The notes below the pieces were generated by a model that was given only the letters and a program-made list of their open reading frames with translations, was not told where the DNA came from and ran no database searches. From the NCBI RefSeq assembly GCF_921293095.1, contig NC_060254.1:109268917-109332916 (forward strand): DNA of 64,000 nt. The letters are read 5' to 3'. Position numbers and translations under genes: made by a program. The DNA is from Ischnura elegans (Eukaryota > Arthropoda > Insecta > Odonata > Coenagrionidae). Shown here one piece after another: positions 34,593 to 46,900 of this stretch (position 1 is its first letter; each line of letters starts with the position of its first letter).

Positions 34593-34713
34593 ACTTCGCC
34601 ATGAAAAAATATTTGCCTTGGCCGGGATTCGATTGCCGGTCATCCTTTGACACGCCTCACCGGCAATCGGGAGATCCGGGTTCCAAAAGTCAAATATTCT
34701 TTCATGGCGAAGT
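34593..34713. repeat. 121-bp nested hairpin made of inverted SINE-like ends
   Basis: Outer arms acttcgccatg...atttg (34593-34615) and caaatatt...ggcgaagt (34691-34713) are inverted copies with one mismatch. Inside, gattgccgg / ccggcaatc pair perfectly, and the blocks between them also pair imperfectly. On each strand the middle contains a tRNA B-box-like ggattcga or gggttcca segment followed by the same tail. The unit looks like two tRNA-derived SINE 3' halves joined head to head. Confidence 0.7.
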
Positions 34714-34959
34714 TCATCCTTTAGTGTATTTAACTTTGCACCCTTGCGCGTGACTGCGTACTAAGTCACTTGCACCTGCAGTGCTTTGAAATTCGTTGTT
34801 TATTTTTTAGCATGGATCATTGACACTCAATATCAACGAGGCGATAATCGTCAGACTAAAATCTCGCGCCGCAAAAAGATTCAAATCCGGAGGAGGTATA
34901 TCCAGCGGCGGCGTATGAGTCGCATCGCCGTCTCCAGAGGGCATAGAGTATGAACTAGA

Positions 34960-35260
34960 GGAGATTTTGGACAGAAGGAGAGGAGATGTGAGAGGAGACT
35001 TCGAAGGGAGAGAGGTCTCGTTGCCATGTGTGCGAAGAGGAGCAAAGGGAGGGGAGGAGAGGGATGGAGAGGGTGGTTGGACCCCCCCCCACCCCACCCC
35101 CACTCCAGACAGTGCCAGGGTAAGGTGCGCAGGCGCCAACGCGGGGGAGGGGAGGAGGGGAGGTGATGTGTGGCGGAGGGAGGGGGATGGTGAGGGAAGG
35201 ATAAGAATTATAGGAGGTGGGGAAGAGGGCAACGCGAGACCGTATGTAAAGGAAGGGTTC
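34960..35260 (+). repeat. long purine-biased tract
   Basis: About 300 bp in which the plus strand is dominated by G and A (gaggagatgtgagaggag, ggaggaggggaggtgatgtg, and so on), broken once by a C-rich patch at about 35080-35105. It drives large open frames on both strands (34807-35271 minus, 34967-35344 plus) that should not be taken as genes. Confidence 0.7.
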
Positions 35261-35399
35261 CCCAAAAACAAGAGAGAAGAACTAGGGACCGATCCAGAAT
35301 ACCAAAATTATACCAAATTAACTTCGCAATTTAACGCGAAATAAATTCAGTGACTTGACTATATTGATTGTTTCCTGTGTAACTTTACCACTTAACAAG

Positions 35400-35640
35400 G
35401 AACCCCCTAACTCGCTTCTTCAACCAGAGCCTTGACACGAATAGGTGAGTGTAGAGCTCGACCCGGACGAATCCTCAGGCGCGTAATTCGCACATTCAGG
35501 GAAGGGGTTCCCCTCCCCCGTATCACTTTGAGGATTTGTTAGGGGATATCGGAACGCTTTATCTGGGATTTGAACCCAAGACCTTTCTATCAACAGCCAT
35601 GCGTTACGCTACCATACTGAGCAACCATTCTGTTCCTCTA
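35400..35640 (-). mobile_element. tRNA-derived SINE
   Basis: On the minus strand, ggttgctcagtatggtagcg (A-box region, about 35630) is followed by a B-box, tgggttcaaatcccag (about 35575), which sits in a perfect 5-bp T-stem. The tRNA-like head covers about 35558-35635. A cloverleaf anticodon arm is not convincing, and the sequence runs on through about 150 bp of unrelated body toward 35400. That layout favours a SINE over a tRNA gene. Transcription would be by RNA polymerase III from the internal boxes. Confidence 0.72.
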
Positions 35641-38600
35641 AACCAACCATCGCTTTGAATCACTGCGGGTGTGAAAACAAAAATAACTTGGCGAATCCAC
35701 AAAAATACGTTTAATTTCCATCCATGCGTGACAAATGTCACTGTGAATGAGAATAATGCCTAGTTTCAATTAAAACACGGCCCTTGCGACATAAAAGGTG
35801 CAAATTCGCTCAGGAAGTAATAGCGAATAATATATTTACAGACTATTATGAGTTTAAAAATACTCATTTTCGTGGAATAAATTAAATTATTTTGCTTTTT
35901 CAATACAAATTGAAGGATGACGAAAAATTTCATATTTAAGTCCATAAATAGCATCGCATTCCTCAGTATTTCATAATAAAAAGAACAATTAGTTCGCAAC
36001 AAATATATTGAGTGAGCTTTGGTTCACAATAAGTATTTCCACAGAATCAGTCATTATCAATAAATTAACTATGCTATTCCGTGTTTAAAAGGAGATTAAG
36101 AGAAGATACCGCAGTGATGGAAAGGGAAGAATAAGAATTATATCAGGAGGATAGGATGTGGAAGGGATACGCGAGCAGATATTAAGTGTCCCCCAACCCC
36201 CGAAAAATAGAGATAAAGATAACTAGGGTCGTTAGTTATTAACAGACAGACTAGGCTTTTTCTCGTATTTAGTATAAATAGAGAAAAAGGGTAACTTACG
36301 ATATAAATAAAGCAAACGTTGAAGTGACATAGAAATTAACCTAAATGTTAATAAAGTACCTAAGCTCACAGTCGGAAAGAATAACACGATCTTAAAGCCA
36401 AAACACATCTTAAATGTGGCACAAGAGCACGTATGTATTAAACAGGGTCGATCTCCTAATGAATTAGTAATTAATATCTCTCTCAAACCTACGTTAAAAT
36501 ATTTCAGTAATGAATTAAGTGGATATATTTGGTCAAAGACAACACGATTACATTTTTTGCCATAAAAGGGGAAGAATCTTTGTCTCCAGAAGAGCTAGCG
36601 TTAAATGGACATTAAATTGCACTAATCTGTAATTGAAGAGAGGGCTAATCGTAGGCTCAAATCTACCCAATGAACGATGGCTGGAGTCCTTCGGTGATGA
36701 GAACATTGCAACTCCATCTCTCTAATAATTCCCAGTTTTCATCTCGTGACACCCAAGTGCGTCTGACAAATGACGCGCAAAAATCGATACCTAAACAACT
36801 CGTAAACAACGGGAGAATATTAGTTTCTTCTAAGCCAAATACGAAGATCTGAGGAAAAAAGATAACCTACAGCCGTCACTTCCGTGGATGAAACTGGTAA
36901 TGGAAACTAATAATAACCAACGCAACGTCAATATTTTCTTGAAATACGAACCGCAGGAGCTAGCTAGAAAGCAATGTGGCAAATAGGGATTTGGAGTTCA
37001 TTTTGCACTGATTATGCTTCGACACTACGCTAACGTCGGAGAAAAGATCAAAGCTGCTCGATGGATAATTCAGATTGCCAATTACAACAGATTTTTATAC
37101 TGACATTTATCAATTTAAAATTTAGGTTTACGTATTTCTCAAATTGTCGCAAGCAGTTCCTGCGGATTCGCTCGCAGTGCAGTGAATTAAATGTCTCCAA
37201 TATTGCTAGATTAAGGATTAAAAATTATAAAAAATACATTAAGATACCGAAAATTGCTTATAATATTTTAAACCTGGCATTGGACATCAAAATAACTCCC
37301 AGTTTCAAGATTACACTATGGGTAAATAAAATTTGTAGAAATTTGTTTAATAATCCTTTAAGCCAATTGATCAGAAACAGTGTTCATCTTTCCAAATAAC
37401 ATAATTAAATGATTTTCATTGACAGGTATTTATTAATCGCCATCAATATCAATACTTTTTTTCTGGGAAGTTTTCGGGAATACGAAGAAACAATAACAAA
37501 CAAATTTGAAAGTCGAGCAAAGGTTGAAGGAGGCGATGCATTTACAGGAAATGCACCCGATCACTCCGCGTATAAATCCGTGGGTCGGTTTCGTATGCGA
37601 GGATCAGGCTCACTAAGGTTTTGGAGTACGAAGTATTCAAGTCCTCACCACATCTAATTTGACATGTAAGTATTTTATGTCCGCAGAGTAGAGATATTGT
37701 GTATCCCTGGGGACAGAACCATTCGTCGCTCTCACCGCTACGCTAAGCATCGAACCTTTGCTGTTATTATGAGTAGGCCTTAACTTCCTAATTCACCCGA
37801 TTTTACTTACGTAAAAATAAAAGATTCAAGTTGGCGCTGTTAGTGTCCATGCCCGTATGCTATCCGTTCTCTGGTTGCTCCCCACGTTGCTCTCTGAAAT
37901 GGGATAGCGGAGCACACTAATGTTTACGGATAACGATCGGGGATGGATTGACTGAGAAGGAGAATTTTCTTTCCCTTGTGTTCCTTGTCGCGCCACAATA
38001 CAGCTAACCTCTCACCACAACCGATCTACAAGCTGGTTCTACCACAGAGGACGGTGATCTCAAGAAATGGCCAATTATTTACTTTTCACCGCGATTTCGT
38101 CAACGCTGTCGCTGACACTCCGTGCTGCTCAACTCTCTTTTCGACTGTCCTCGAGCGTGCGTTGAACGATGAATGAACACTCGCTTTAATGGGAAGACAA
38201 AATCCGATTATCAATAATAGGCCGCGATTATGGTTCTTCTTCCCCCTCTTCCTCACATCAGTCAGTGCTATCGTTTTATGAGACGACATAGAAATCTATT
38301 TCCATTCATCACTACATACCTATTATTCCTCTTCAATCCACTAAAGTCATAGAAGTCTGGGACTGGCAATCATTAATAATCATTATAATTTCATAATGTT
38401 GTGTGCAAAATAGGGAATGAAAACTTAGCAGCTGTAACAATTTCTCCTGGTAATGCATGGGTCTTCAGAAGGGCGAGAGTCATTGCACATCACATTACTA
38501 AGATAATGTTGCCTAAAATTCTTCAATATATAGCTAATAATTTTAATGGAATAATAACCTCCAAAATTTATTTTGATGAGGGAGCATTTAGCTCGCTTGA

Positions 38601-39900
38601 TCATTAAAACCCATTCAACGCAAAGGCCTCAAAGTCTGGTTCACAGTAGGCTTACTCGGCGTAACAAGTCTCCAACTCTGAATGGAGAGTGAAAAATGCT
38701 TCTACTAATTCAAAAGTATAAATCGAAGGAAATAACGGCTGAATCACCAATGACAAACCAAGTTAGGGGCATTAGCAAGATTGATCGAAGTACAAAGAAT
38801 CCTCAGAGGAAAAATCGAACAAAAACCTACTGCCAAGAGGACACACATTTGGGCAGCTAATTCGGATTTAGAACTCACTCTCACTGACATTGTCAGCGTG
38901 GCTTTAAAAACTACATCTCATCGACATCCAAAATATTCTCCATTCGTGATTTTCATTTATGGTGTACATAACTTTGAACTCGTACGCGCGACGACTCGCA
39001 AAGTAACTTTTTGCATTAACTTTGGAAAAAATCCTTCGTTCAATAGCGACATAGTAACTATTTATACCCAACGGTGGCTCAGAGTACACCACAACCGTCA
39101 ACGGTACTACAAGATGGACTTGAGACCAAATATCTTGTTGCGAAAACCTAGTCAGAAATCCACCTTAGAAGAAGACGGTTTGATGATTAATTGGCAGCAT
39201 ATTTGAACAGAAACTTGGAGATACAAGTTGGAATCAAGGCTAAACCAAACTACACCCCAATTTTTAACTTCATCCTTGGCGTAAATACCTTAGAGGAGCT
39301 AGCTGATCTAAGTAAATGATTTTTTAAACTACTCCTTCACAACGACTTACCCGACATACTCGACATATTTTGAACAAAAAAAAACAAATATCGTCATATT
39401 TTTAGTCAACAAAAAATACAGCGTTAACTATCACCATTATAAAATACACAGAGAACACATATCATACGAAAGATATTGGTGAAGATCTCTCGATTTCCAC
39501 ACCATGATTGTGGTTTTCTATCGTTCCTTCCAATGAGAGAAATAAAACCTCACCCGGTGTGAAACCCCAGTTATTTTCACCAATATTATTCACCGAGAAA
39601 GCATCAGATAATAATTTATACGACTGATGCGTGATTGGAGGATTGGAATTTACACGCTTTCATCGGTGGTATATTGCTGCGCCGTTGCGAACGAGTCCTT
39701 TCAAGAACTCGGATCGAACTACGGACACTTGCCTCTCCGAATCAGGCGCCAACGCCACTACGCTACCCCGAAGGGGTGAGGTGAGGGGAAATAGCTATAG
39801 GACGGAGGAGAGAGGTAGGGTTGGATTTTACGAGGGGGATCCGGCCGTATCCTGAGCAGTGGGAGGCTGCGAACCCTGACTGGGGGTATGAGGGAGGGGG
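35641..39900. other. no gene recognised
   Basis: AT-rich DNA. The 141-codon frame at 38781-39206 has no recognised domain, no codon bias that I can see, and no flanking splice pattern. The 112-codon frame at 37061-37399 is likewise unremarkable. No RNA genes or transposon ends were found. Confidence 0.45.
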
Positions 39901-39949
39901 ATTCGCGAATTGAGGGGAAGCGAGAGTGGTCTGCGAGGGGAGGGAGTCC

Positions 39950-40307
39950 CAACCCTCAGACGTTGGCAGCCGTGCGCGGGGTCTCATCTCCGTTAGAATC
40001 AATACGCGAGGCGGCGTCGGCAGGCGGAGAAGCTCAAGCGGTTGACTGCAGAGCGGAGCGGCAGAGGGCAGCCGGAGCCGGTAAGCGAAGGGTTTGGAGT
40101 GCGAGGGATATATCTAGCAAGAGAGAGATACGAGAGGGATAGATAGAGGGGAGAGAGAGGGGAAAGGGGGCTGTAGGGGAGCGAGAGAGAGCAAGGGACA
40201 CGGGGAAGAACTGTATGTGCTCTTGGACGCTGCAGACTCCCGCACAGATTGTGATACAGAAGAGAAGACAGAAGGGATAGGAAAAGCAGGGATACGCTTA
40301 CCAAGAG
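39950..40307 (+). promoter_or_regulatory. CpG- and purine-rich block with splice donors; candidate promoter / 5' UTR exon
   Basis: This block is much richer in CpG than its surroundings (for example the gaggcggcgtcggcaggcgg segment near 40010) and then becomes GA-rich. It contains two good donor matches: ccg|gtaagc with GT at 40081 and aagag|gtgagt with GT at 40308. A plausible reading is a first, non-coding exon on the plus strand spliced to the coding exon that begins near 42832, where an acceptor-like AG follows a pyrimidine-rich run at 42745-42790. Nothing in the sequence proves transcription. The GA-rich part could equally be a low-complexity tract. Confidence 0.35.
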
Positions 40308-42831
40308 GTGAGTGCCATACCAATTGTGGTTTTTAATGGAAGCAGCGGACAAGTGGAATAGGCGGACAAGTGATGAAAGTACGCTGTAATTGAATACGAA
40401 GCCAGAATAATTCACGGAACAATATTTATCGTTCCGCTGTAGCTTTCCGGGATTGCACGAATTGCAGCTCGCGCAACCACTCTGCCTCTGTGTTCACCCT
40501 TTCTCCCTCCTAGTCGACGTTCTTCAATGTTTACTAAACTTGTTCCTTCGCATTCGTGTGTGGCCAAATGACAGAGTCAAATCGAGCCGAGCAATGGGAC
40601 CAGAGATGTAAGGTCGTGGAGAAATTTGTATGCCCCTGAATCACACACGAACATCCTTTCACTGAGTAGGTGTCTAGGGATTCTTCAATGCTTAAACATT
40701 TAAGGACTGCAAATTAATATGCTCCTTCGCCAGTTCCGCTATCACAAGGTATTTATTTCGCCGTAACGCTGGGGTATTATCTTCACATCATTCCGAGTGG
40801 CCAAATGAAGGTTTACAAGCAAGTGCAGAAAGTAGAATAGGAGGAGAATAATATGAAGGGAAGTAATTCGTGGAAGGTAAATTGCAGGGCAATGTATTTC
40901 GCTAGTTTCCGCGGATCATTCCTTGCCGCAGCTTATCAGGTTCGCGAAAATTACAACTCACAGTAAAATTTCGCTCTTTAACTGACATAATTTTCCATCA
41001 AACGTTCCCCGTCAGACATGCTTATAGTTCACCTATTGACATGCATTCAGACTACAAAAACGGCACTTTCTAGGGACGGAAAAAAGGACGTCCTCGAATG
41101 AAGGAAAACATTGACCGGGATCATTGCGTCTTCGCCTGTGATGAACAAGTTCAACGGGAATTTTTTTCTAGCAATCGTTTCCAATATTCCGGTAAAATAA
41201 ACTGAAAAAATGCCTCTTGACTGAGATAAATACAGAAATTAAGTGCTCGCAGAAATCGGAATCAACTGCGGTCCATTGCGGTACATTCGTGATTCTGAGA
41301 CTTCTAGATAATGATCTATTGGGTAGGTGAAGAGCAACGGCACGAAACTCTGGTGGAAAATACTTCATGGAAGGAGTCATCTATCGAGGGATCGGGAGAC
41401 CTGTCTCCGTTCGTTCATCCCAAGACGTCGGGCGGCACTCGGCCGGGTGTCGGAGAGAGACAGGGCCGGTGAGAAAACAGCTGGAGGAGTTATGGAGTCG
41501 CCTCGACACTACTACAGCATCTCCGCATCGAGACAGTTGCCACCGCTGATAAGAAAATTCTCTCCACCTCCATTCATCTCTTTCTCTCTATAGGTACCTA
41601 TCGCCAACACATGCGAGTCCAATATTTCAACTGGCCCATGTTTGAGAATGCTGGCTTATTTTCCCGCACTTATCGCAATATCGAGTGATCTGGTTTCCGA
41701 CCTCAAATTCAGTGCTTTCGAGACAGTGACTTGGTGGAGACCCTTGGAGTGTTTTCTTGCGGTCAGGGAATGTGCTCAACTTTAAAAAGGCAAAAAATGT
41801 GAATTATGGAGAATTTTCGGTGATGTTAGTTCTTCGTCTACAATACTTTTTATTGGCAGTGCTTATTGCTAACCACGATCAGTAAAATGGGTGGAAATTT
41901 TACCCTAGACGAGATTATTACCTGCCCGATATTGCTACTTTGTATCACATGAATATGTTATGTGGTTGAAAAAAGCTGAAGACAGTCCTGTAATAGAGTG
42001 ATATACTGCGACGCGAGGGTTCATATTTCTTCAATTTCATCCCCAGGAAATATTCTAGGATTAAAGCGAAACTTTTGAAGGCGTTTTTCAACCTTGCAAA
42101 AGTTCTTTAAGTATCCTATGCATTTAAATATTTTAAATATATGTATTCAGTGATAAAAACGATCGGCGATTTACTTTCGGATCATACATCAATTTATTCA
42201 GTTCGATGGAGTCGGAGTTTTCGAAGGAAAATCACAGCACAAAGCATTCGTAGAAAAGTAACGACATACCTTTCTCACGACGGAATTCTGCTGTTCAGCG
42301 GGAAAGATTTCGGTGTCACCAACTTAAAGATAAGTATTCATTACCTTCAGTTCTAAACCGCTCGTGAGTTTTCGCTGTCATGCACTTACCCAGTAAAGTG
42401 ATAGTAATACCGGAGTATTTATAAGTAATGGTTATTAACATTGGTAATGTACTCCCAATTTAGCGGCCTCCTCAGCTACGAATTATAGACTATTTACGAG
42501 CAATGCGTAATGTTGTGTATTTCTTTCTATTTAGGCAATAATTCCTTTAGAAGACAATTAATTTCCGATTAAAAGCCCTTCCGCGATCAAAGCATTTCCT
42601 AAACTTCCTCCTTCAGCTCCGTGAAACAAAATCTATTGTTACTCATGGAATCTACCTAGGTCATGCCTAAATAACCGTTACTAATATCGTGCCCACGGAG
42701 TATGTATTTATGCATCCTCGCCACTACTCCAATCAAATGGAATTAATCCGATGTCCTCTTCTTCCTCTCTTTCTCCTCCTTCCTTCGCTCGCTCGCACGA
42801 AATAAAAACACCGCGGCGGGCGGGGAATTAG
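40308..42831. other. possible 5' intron; no coding feature
   Basis: About 2.5 kb between the putative donor at 40308 and the acceptor-like AG near 42831. Open frames here (for example 41327-41593) lack motifs. Confidence 0.35.
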
Positions 42832-42849
42832 AGTCAACAAACAACAAAC

Positions 42850-43144
42850 ATGGCGTCAGCCGCAACGGCTGATCGCCGCCGCGGGAAGCCCAACTTCCCG
42901 CATGGCGCCAAGTTGGTGCTGTTCCTGGTGGCCCTGTCAGTGGTGCCTCCGAGGGCCGAGCCCACTTCAGCTCCGATGGCCACCATTCTCAACGAACAGT
43001 CGCATTCGGCAGCGGAGACCTCATCATCGCCACAGCCAAAAGACACCACTTCGCAGCAAACGACGAGCACGGTGGCGCCAATCCGGACCTCCTCGGCGGA
43101 GAAGAGAACCAGCCAAGTGACCGAAGAATCACCTGCGAGTCAAG
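42850..43144 (+). CDS. first coding exon of an unidentified secreted or membrane protein (partial)
   Basis: An ATG in good context (acaaacATGG) follows an in-frame TAG 21 nt upstream, so this Met is the first available start. The exon encodes 98 codons plus one base. After a basic N-terminus (RRRGK, residues 9-13) comes a hydrophobic core, LVLFLVALSVV (22-32), then PPRA with likely signal-peptide cleavage near residue 36. Residues 37-98 are Ser/Thr/Pro/Gln-rich (AETSSSPQPKDTTSQQTTST), as in mucin-like or stalk regions of extracellular proteins. The coding frame stops being plausible at caag|gtaatg, a good splice donor with GT at 43145-43146. That makes a phase-1 intron, common between extracellular modules. 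The area is CpG-rich, unlike the AT-rich flanks. No family could be recognised. Later exons were not found within the window, so the gene probably continues across a long intron or beyond the end. Confidence 0.7.
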
Positions 43145-43499
43145 GTAATGTGGATAATTTCTCCCCTTTCTCCTCAATAGAATCTTCCAATACAACTAAA
43201 CAAAACATATTTCTATATCCTATTGAGAATCAAAAATGTATGTTAATCGGAAATGTATGCATCACTACGCTATCTACTAATAGAACTATTCCCGCGTATG
43301 CGATGCACAACGCCGTTGAACAAGCAACGTTTCCTACCAATTAAACTGTCTCTCTACACATGTCTGACAACTGACGCCAATTTTAATGCAGATCCGAAAT
43401 CCGTAAGCGGAAAAGATTTTGATTAAACTCGAATCCAGTACTTCGATAAATTCTCCACCCTACATTGACGATGACAAAGAGTATCGTAATTAAATACCT
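43145..43499 (+). other. presumed start of the downstream intron
   Basis: AT-rich sequence after the donor at 43145. The open frame continues to 43344 but switches from Ser/Thr-rich to ordinary AT-rich composition exactly at the donor, supporting an exon end there. Confidence 0.5.
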
Positions 43500-43615
43500 T
43501 GCAACGTTTTTTTATTTTTCCACCTCAAACTTCACAATATTGGTAATATAAACAAACTCGGGAGAAAAAACATCCGCACGCCGCAACTATTACAATCCAA
43601 CTCCCCCAACTAACA
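43500..43615 (-). repeat. downstream LTR of the TRIM-like element
   Basis: A 116-bp diverged copy of 43784-43903, beginning TGTTAG at 43615 and ending GTTGCA at 43500 on the minus strand. Confidence 0.75.
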
Positions 43616-43761
43616 AGTCCATTTCTCGAAATAGTTGCCGTAGCTTTGCCGACTTCAGCTCCGGAAATTTCTTCATTTTGCCCGCCATTTTCTTTCTTCA
43701 CTCCTTCGGGATGGTCCTCTTTCTCTTCGGTTCTCGTGATCTCACCTCTCGAGTAGTCAAG

Positions 43762-43780
43762 CCTCTCACGTTGTGCGCCA
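43762..43780 (-). promoter_or_regulatory. tRNA primer-binding site of the TRIM-like element
   Basis: TGGCGCACAACGTGAGAGG on the minus strand, three bases inside the LTR ending at 43784. It would pair with the 3' end of a tRNA ending in ...GCGCCA and prime minus-strand synthesis. Confidence 0.7.
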
Positions 43781-43783
43781 AAA

Positions 43784-43903
43784 TGTAATGATTTTTATTT
43801 TCTCTCCAATGGTTCACAAATATTCTTATTACACTTTATAAACAAACTCGGGAACAAAAACACATCCGCACGCCACGACCATTACAATCCAACTCCCCTT
43901 ACA
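43784..43903 (-). repeat. upstream LTR of the TRIM-like element
   Basis: A 120-bp repeat beginning TGTAAGG at 43903 and ending TTACA at 43784 on the minus strand. It shares the blocks gagttggattgtaat, gcgtgcggatg and ccgagtttgtttata with the second copy. Confidence 0.78.
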
Positions 43904-46900
43904 TTCCATCCCGCGCCGTCAAAAACAACAACAACAACGCCTCACTCCACCTCTGCTGCTCATTATTGTTTGCTTCATTGTCCTCCTCCCATCAATCGTC
44001 ACATCCAATCCAAAACAACTCAAAATTAAATGTTACAACCTATTTTAACCGACTCATACGAAAAGCCATGAAAACCTATCTTTTTTTATTTTACTCCACG
44101 GGCCATCGGAGATTGAAACGCTATATAGCCTTCTCGCTTTTTCGAGAAGTACTCGGGCGAATAATTCGGGGAAAAATCTAAACTTCTTCTCGAACATTTA
44201 CCAAAAAAATCGCCATAAAAACAATATTTAACAAAATAAAATTTCGTCGCGCTAAAATCAGGCACGGACACGGCTCCGTTACCCGACAGTTCTGCGCTGG
44301 TGAATTGTCTTTAATAACAACATCGAATGACCATTTGTCCTACAATGTTGGAATACATAATTACGAAAAATTGGGTTGTGATATGAGGGCAGGGTTACCG
44401 ATTAGTCCACCAAGTATTATAACGTACATGACGTTGCCTCTCCAGTAAACCCAAAAACTTTTTAACTAAAGAGGTAGGTGTTGAAAGTCCATGAGTCGTG
44501 GTGTATTTCAATGCGTCGAACTGGTTGATTCTTCGTCGTCGCAAATCTGATCAACCAGCTCGATCTCTGATTTTACGTGACGCATTACTTGGTTAGAACT
44601 AACGGTATGATCTTCAAATTTACATGTTGTAGAGAGTATATCCTTGTCGGCATTTGACTCTCGCTATAACACCAAAAGTGTACCTTGCATTTTCTCGGCT
44701 GTGAAAGTCTTATATTTTGATATCCAGGTAAATGTCATCTTATGAACTTGGATTTGCGATTTCAATTCCTTCTATCCTACTCGTAGTTAATTCTGCAAGC
44801 ACATCTTATAACTAACTGATGAACAGTTTCACACACAAGAAAACAAAAAAATACATTAATAATTGCAATGGTTATATGTACTTCTTTTGTTGCACATACA
44901 AAATTTATGCGCTTGATTTTCTTCACGTTTGAAAATATTTTGGAAGCGCTTTTATAAGCTACGCAATGGAGCTGCCCTATCGCCCGAAGCCTTGCTACGG
45001 CACTGCAAAGTCCAATCAAACATTAAACAGGGCAAGTTCACTAAACATTCCCCTGTATGGCTTGATCAATGCAAAGGAGTTGAATGCGGGACAGAATGCG
45101 CGATGAGATCATTATACGTACTTTAAGCTACAGCTGTAACTGAGCCCTGCCACGACACACCCTCTTCGCACCATCAAATCACTGCATTTCATCCCATCAA
45201 TACGTAAATGAGTCAAACGTATTTTTTTCTAAGAATATCATCAAAAATTCGCTCGAAGTGAAGCCAGCATCAATGGTCGAACTACGCAGTAAACAGAAGA
45301 TTTCCTTGGTAGCGGAGTAAACAGCAACTTCGCAACCAAAGTATTAACACTTCGGAGTCCTACCTCCAAAGTGTCTCGAGTTGAAAACTTTCACTCAAGA
45401 AGAGATTCCTCCGCGCTTCTCGGACTGCGAAATTTGGTTCATTGAACTCTCGTGTTTTGCTAGACTTACCTTTCTTACCTTGTTCCCTTTACAACATAGG
45501 ATTCTCTCAACGCTTGGTCATCGCCTTTCAAGTGCACTTTCTTAAATTCCCAGGATTTTCCACTTAACCTTTTGAGTTCATCGGAAAAACGCCATAAATC
45601 CAGGGTCATTTGAAATCACAAAATGTCGGTTTTCATAGTTCTAAATGGTAAAATTCGGATTTATACGGGAATTGCAGCTGAGGAATTAGCCCACTCGTTG
45701 GTCACGTACTGCGATGCTTTCAAATGGAGCAGTCCTTAGGAAGGAGAGGGCTAACAAAGAGATATTGGCGCAGAATCTCACATAAGGAGCAGGTTTTGAC
45801 AGTATCAAAACCTAATTACGGGGCAGATGCTTCGATACTGAGACTGAGATGATTCTCAAGTTGCGATGTTGGGACATACGCTTCATACAGTCGACAACGT
45901 AAGTGAGTTTTGAGACCCAAAAACTGACTAAAAAAATTGAAAATACCTCAGGCACGGTAGGATTCATACATTAACAATCAAATGACATCTTCGAGAATAT
46001 TTCAAAATACTTTTTCCTCACTACGCTCTTTCGTCAAAATATTGAGTAGTCTACACTATACAACGCACTTTAGATAGGAAACAAAAATTCTACGCTAGCA
46101 TGGTATTAATGAGACGAATTTTCAATGGTAGCTGCGAGGATAATTTCTTCAACGGAAAAACATTAAGGTCACCCTCAAAACCAGAAAAGTAAAGATGTTG
46201 TTTCTACTAAAAAATATTTCATGACGTAAAAGCGATAAACAGCTTAACCGTAGCCGCATCATTTTCCTACTAAATGGATCGGAGAATGTGAATGTGACAG
46301 TTGTTGTCGAAATGCTTGAGAATAGATAACCGATAGGCTAAAACTTTTTAATGAAAACTTTATTTGATCAAAATATGGTCATATATTCTTTGAAAGGCGA
46401 ACATTTATTGATCCAAATAAAAAATTATTTCCATTTTCCCTTTTTGAGATAATAAAAAATTAGTGTTATTAAACATGGGCTCTTATGGTGAAATACGGTT
46501 TTTTCCAGCTAGAAAAGCTGTTTGTAACAAGAAGTTGTTGAGATGGCACTCATTAGAAGCAAAATTTGTGACGAATCTAAATATGCATGGTACAGTAATA
46601 GTTTATGATGAAATAATAAAAGGCATTTGCGAAAATCTGCCTGAAACTGGCAAGGAGGTATCGTAATCTCTGATACCAACGACGGAAAACGAAAACCACC
46701 ACACCGAATTCGCCAAAAAATTAAGCAAATATTTTTTAGTTTCCCGACTTTGAATTTGACTTTCCGGCAGATTTGAATCTAGTCAAGTTGACTGTTGTAA
46801 ATACCTTTTAAAATCTTTTTTAAGGGTTTCATTGTGCTGAGGTGCGAAATTAATTAAGCGACTACCCATTTCAGCAAACCATCCGTAGAATAGTCCACAC

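Larger units (their letters stand above)
43500..43903 (-). mobile_element. TRIM-like miniature LTR retroelement (404 bp)
   Basis: Two related direct repeats of about 116-120 bp flank a 168-bp interior, read on the minus strand. Each repeat begins with TG and ends with CA (TGTAAGGGGAG...CATTACA and TGTTAGTTGGGG...GTTGCA), as LTRs do. Three bases inside the upstream repeat is a primer-binding site, TGGCGCACAACGTGAGAGG, closely resembling the tRNA-primed sites of insect Ty3/gypsy-type elements. The interior holds a 25-codon stub starting MAGKMKKFPELKSAKLRQLF that runs into a stop in the downstream LTR. There is no polymerase. The LTRs differ at many positions, no target duplication is preserved, and no polypurine tract is evident, so the copy is old. 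It lies antisense in the presumed intron of the 42850-43144 gene. Confidence 0.8.

Noticed and set aside
34807..35344. 154-codon minus and 125-codon plus open frames
   Set aside because: Pro/Ser-rich and Gly/Arg/Glu-rich translations of a purine tract, mutually antisense, no family.
35558..35635. True tRNA gene on the minus strand
   Set aside because: A and B boxes are good but the anticodon and acceptor stems do not form, and the sequence continues as a SINE body.
38781..39206. 141-codon plus-strand open frame as a possible gene
   Set aside because: No recognised domain, no promoter or splice context, and ordinary AT-rich composition.
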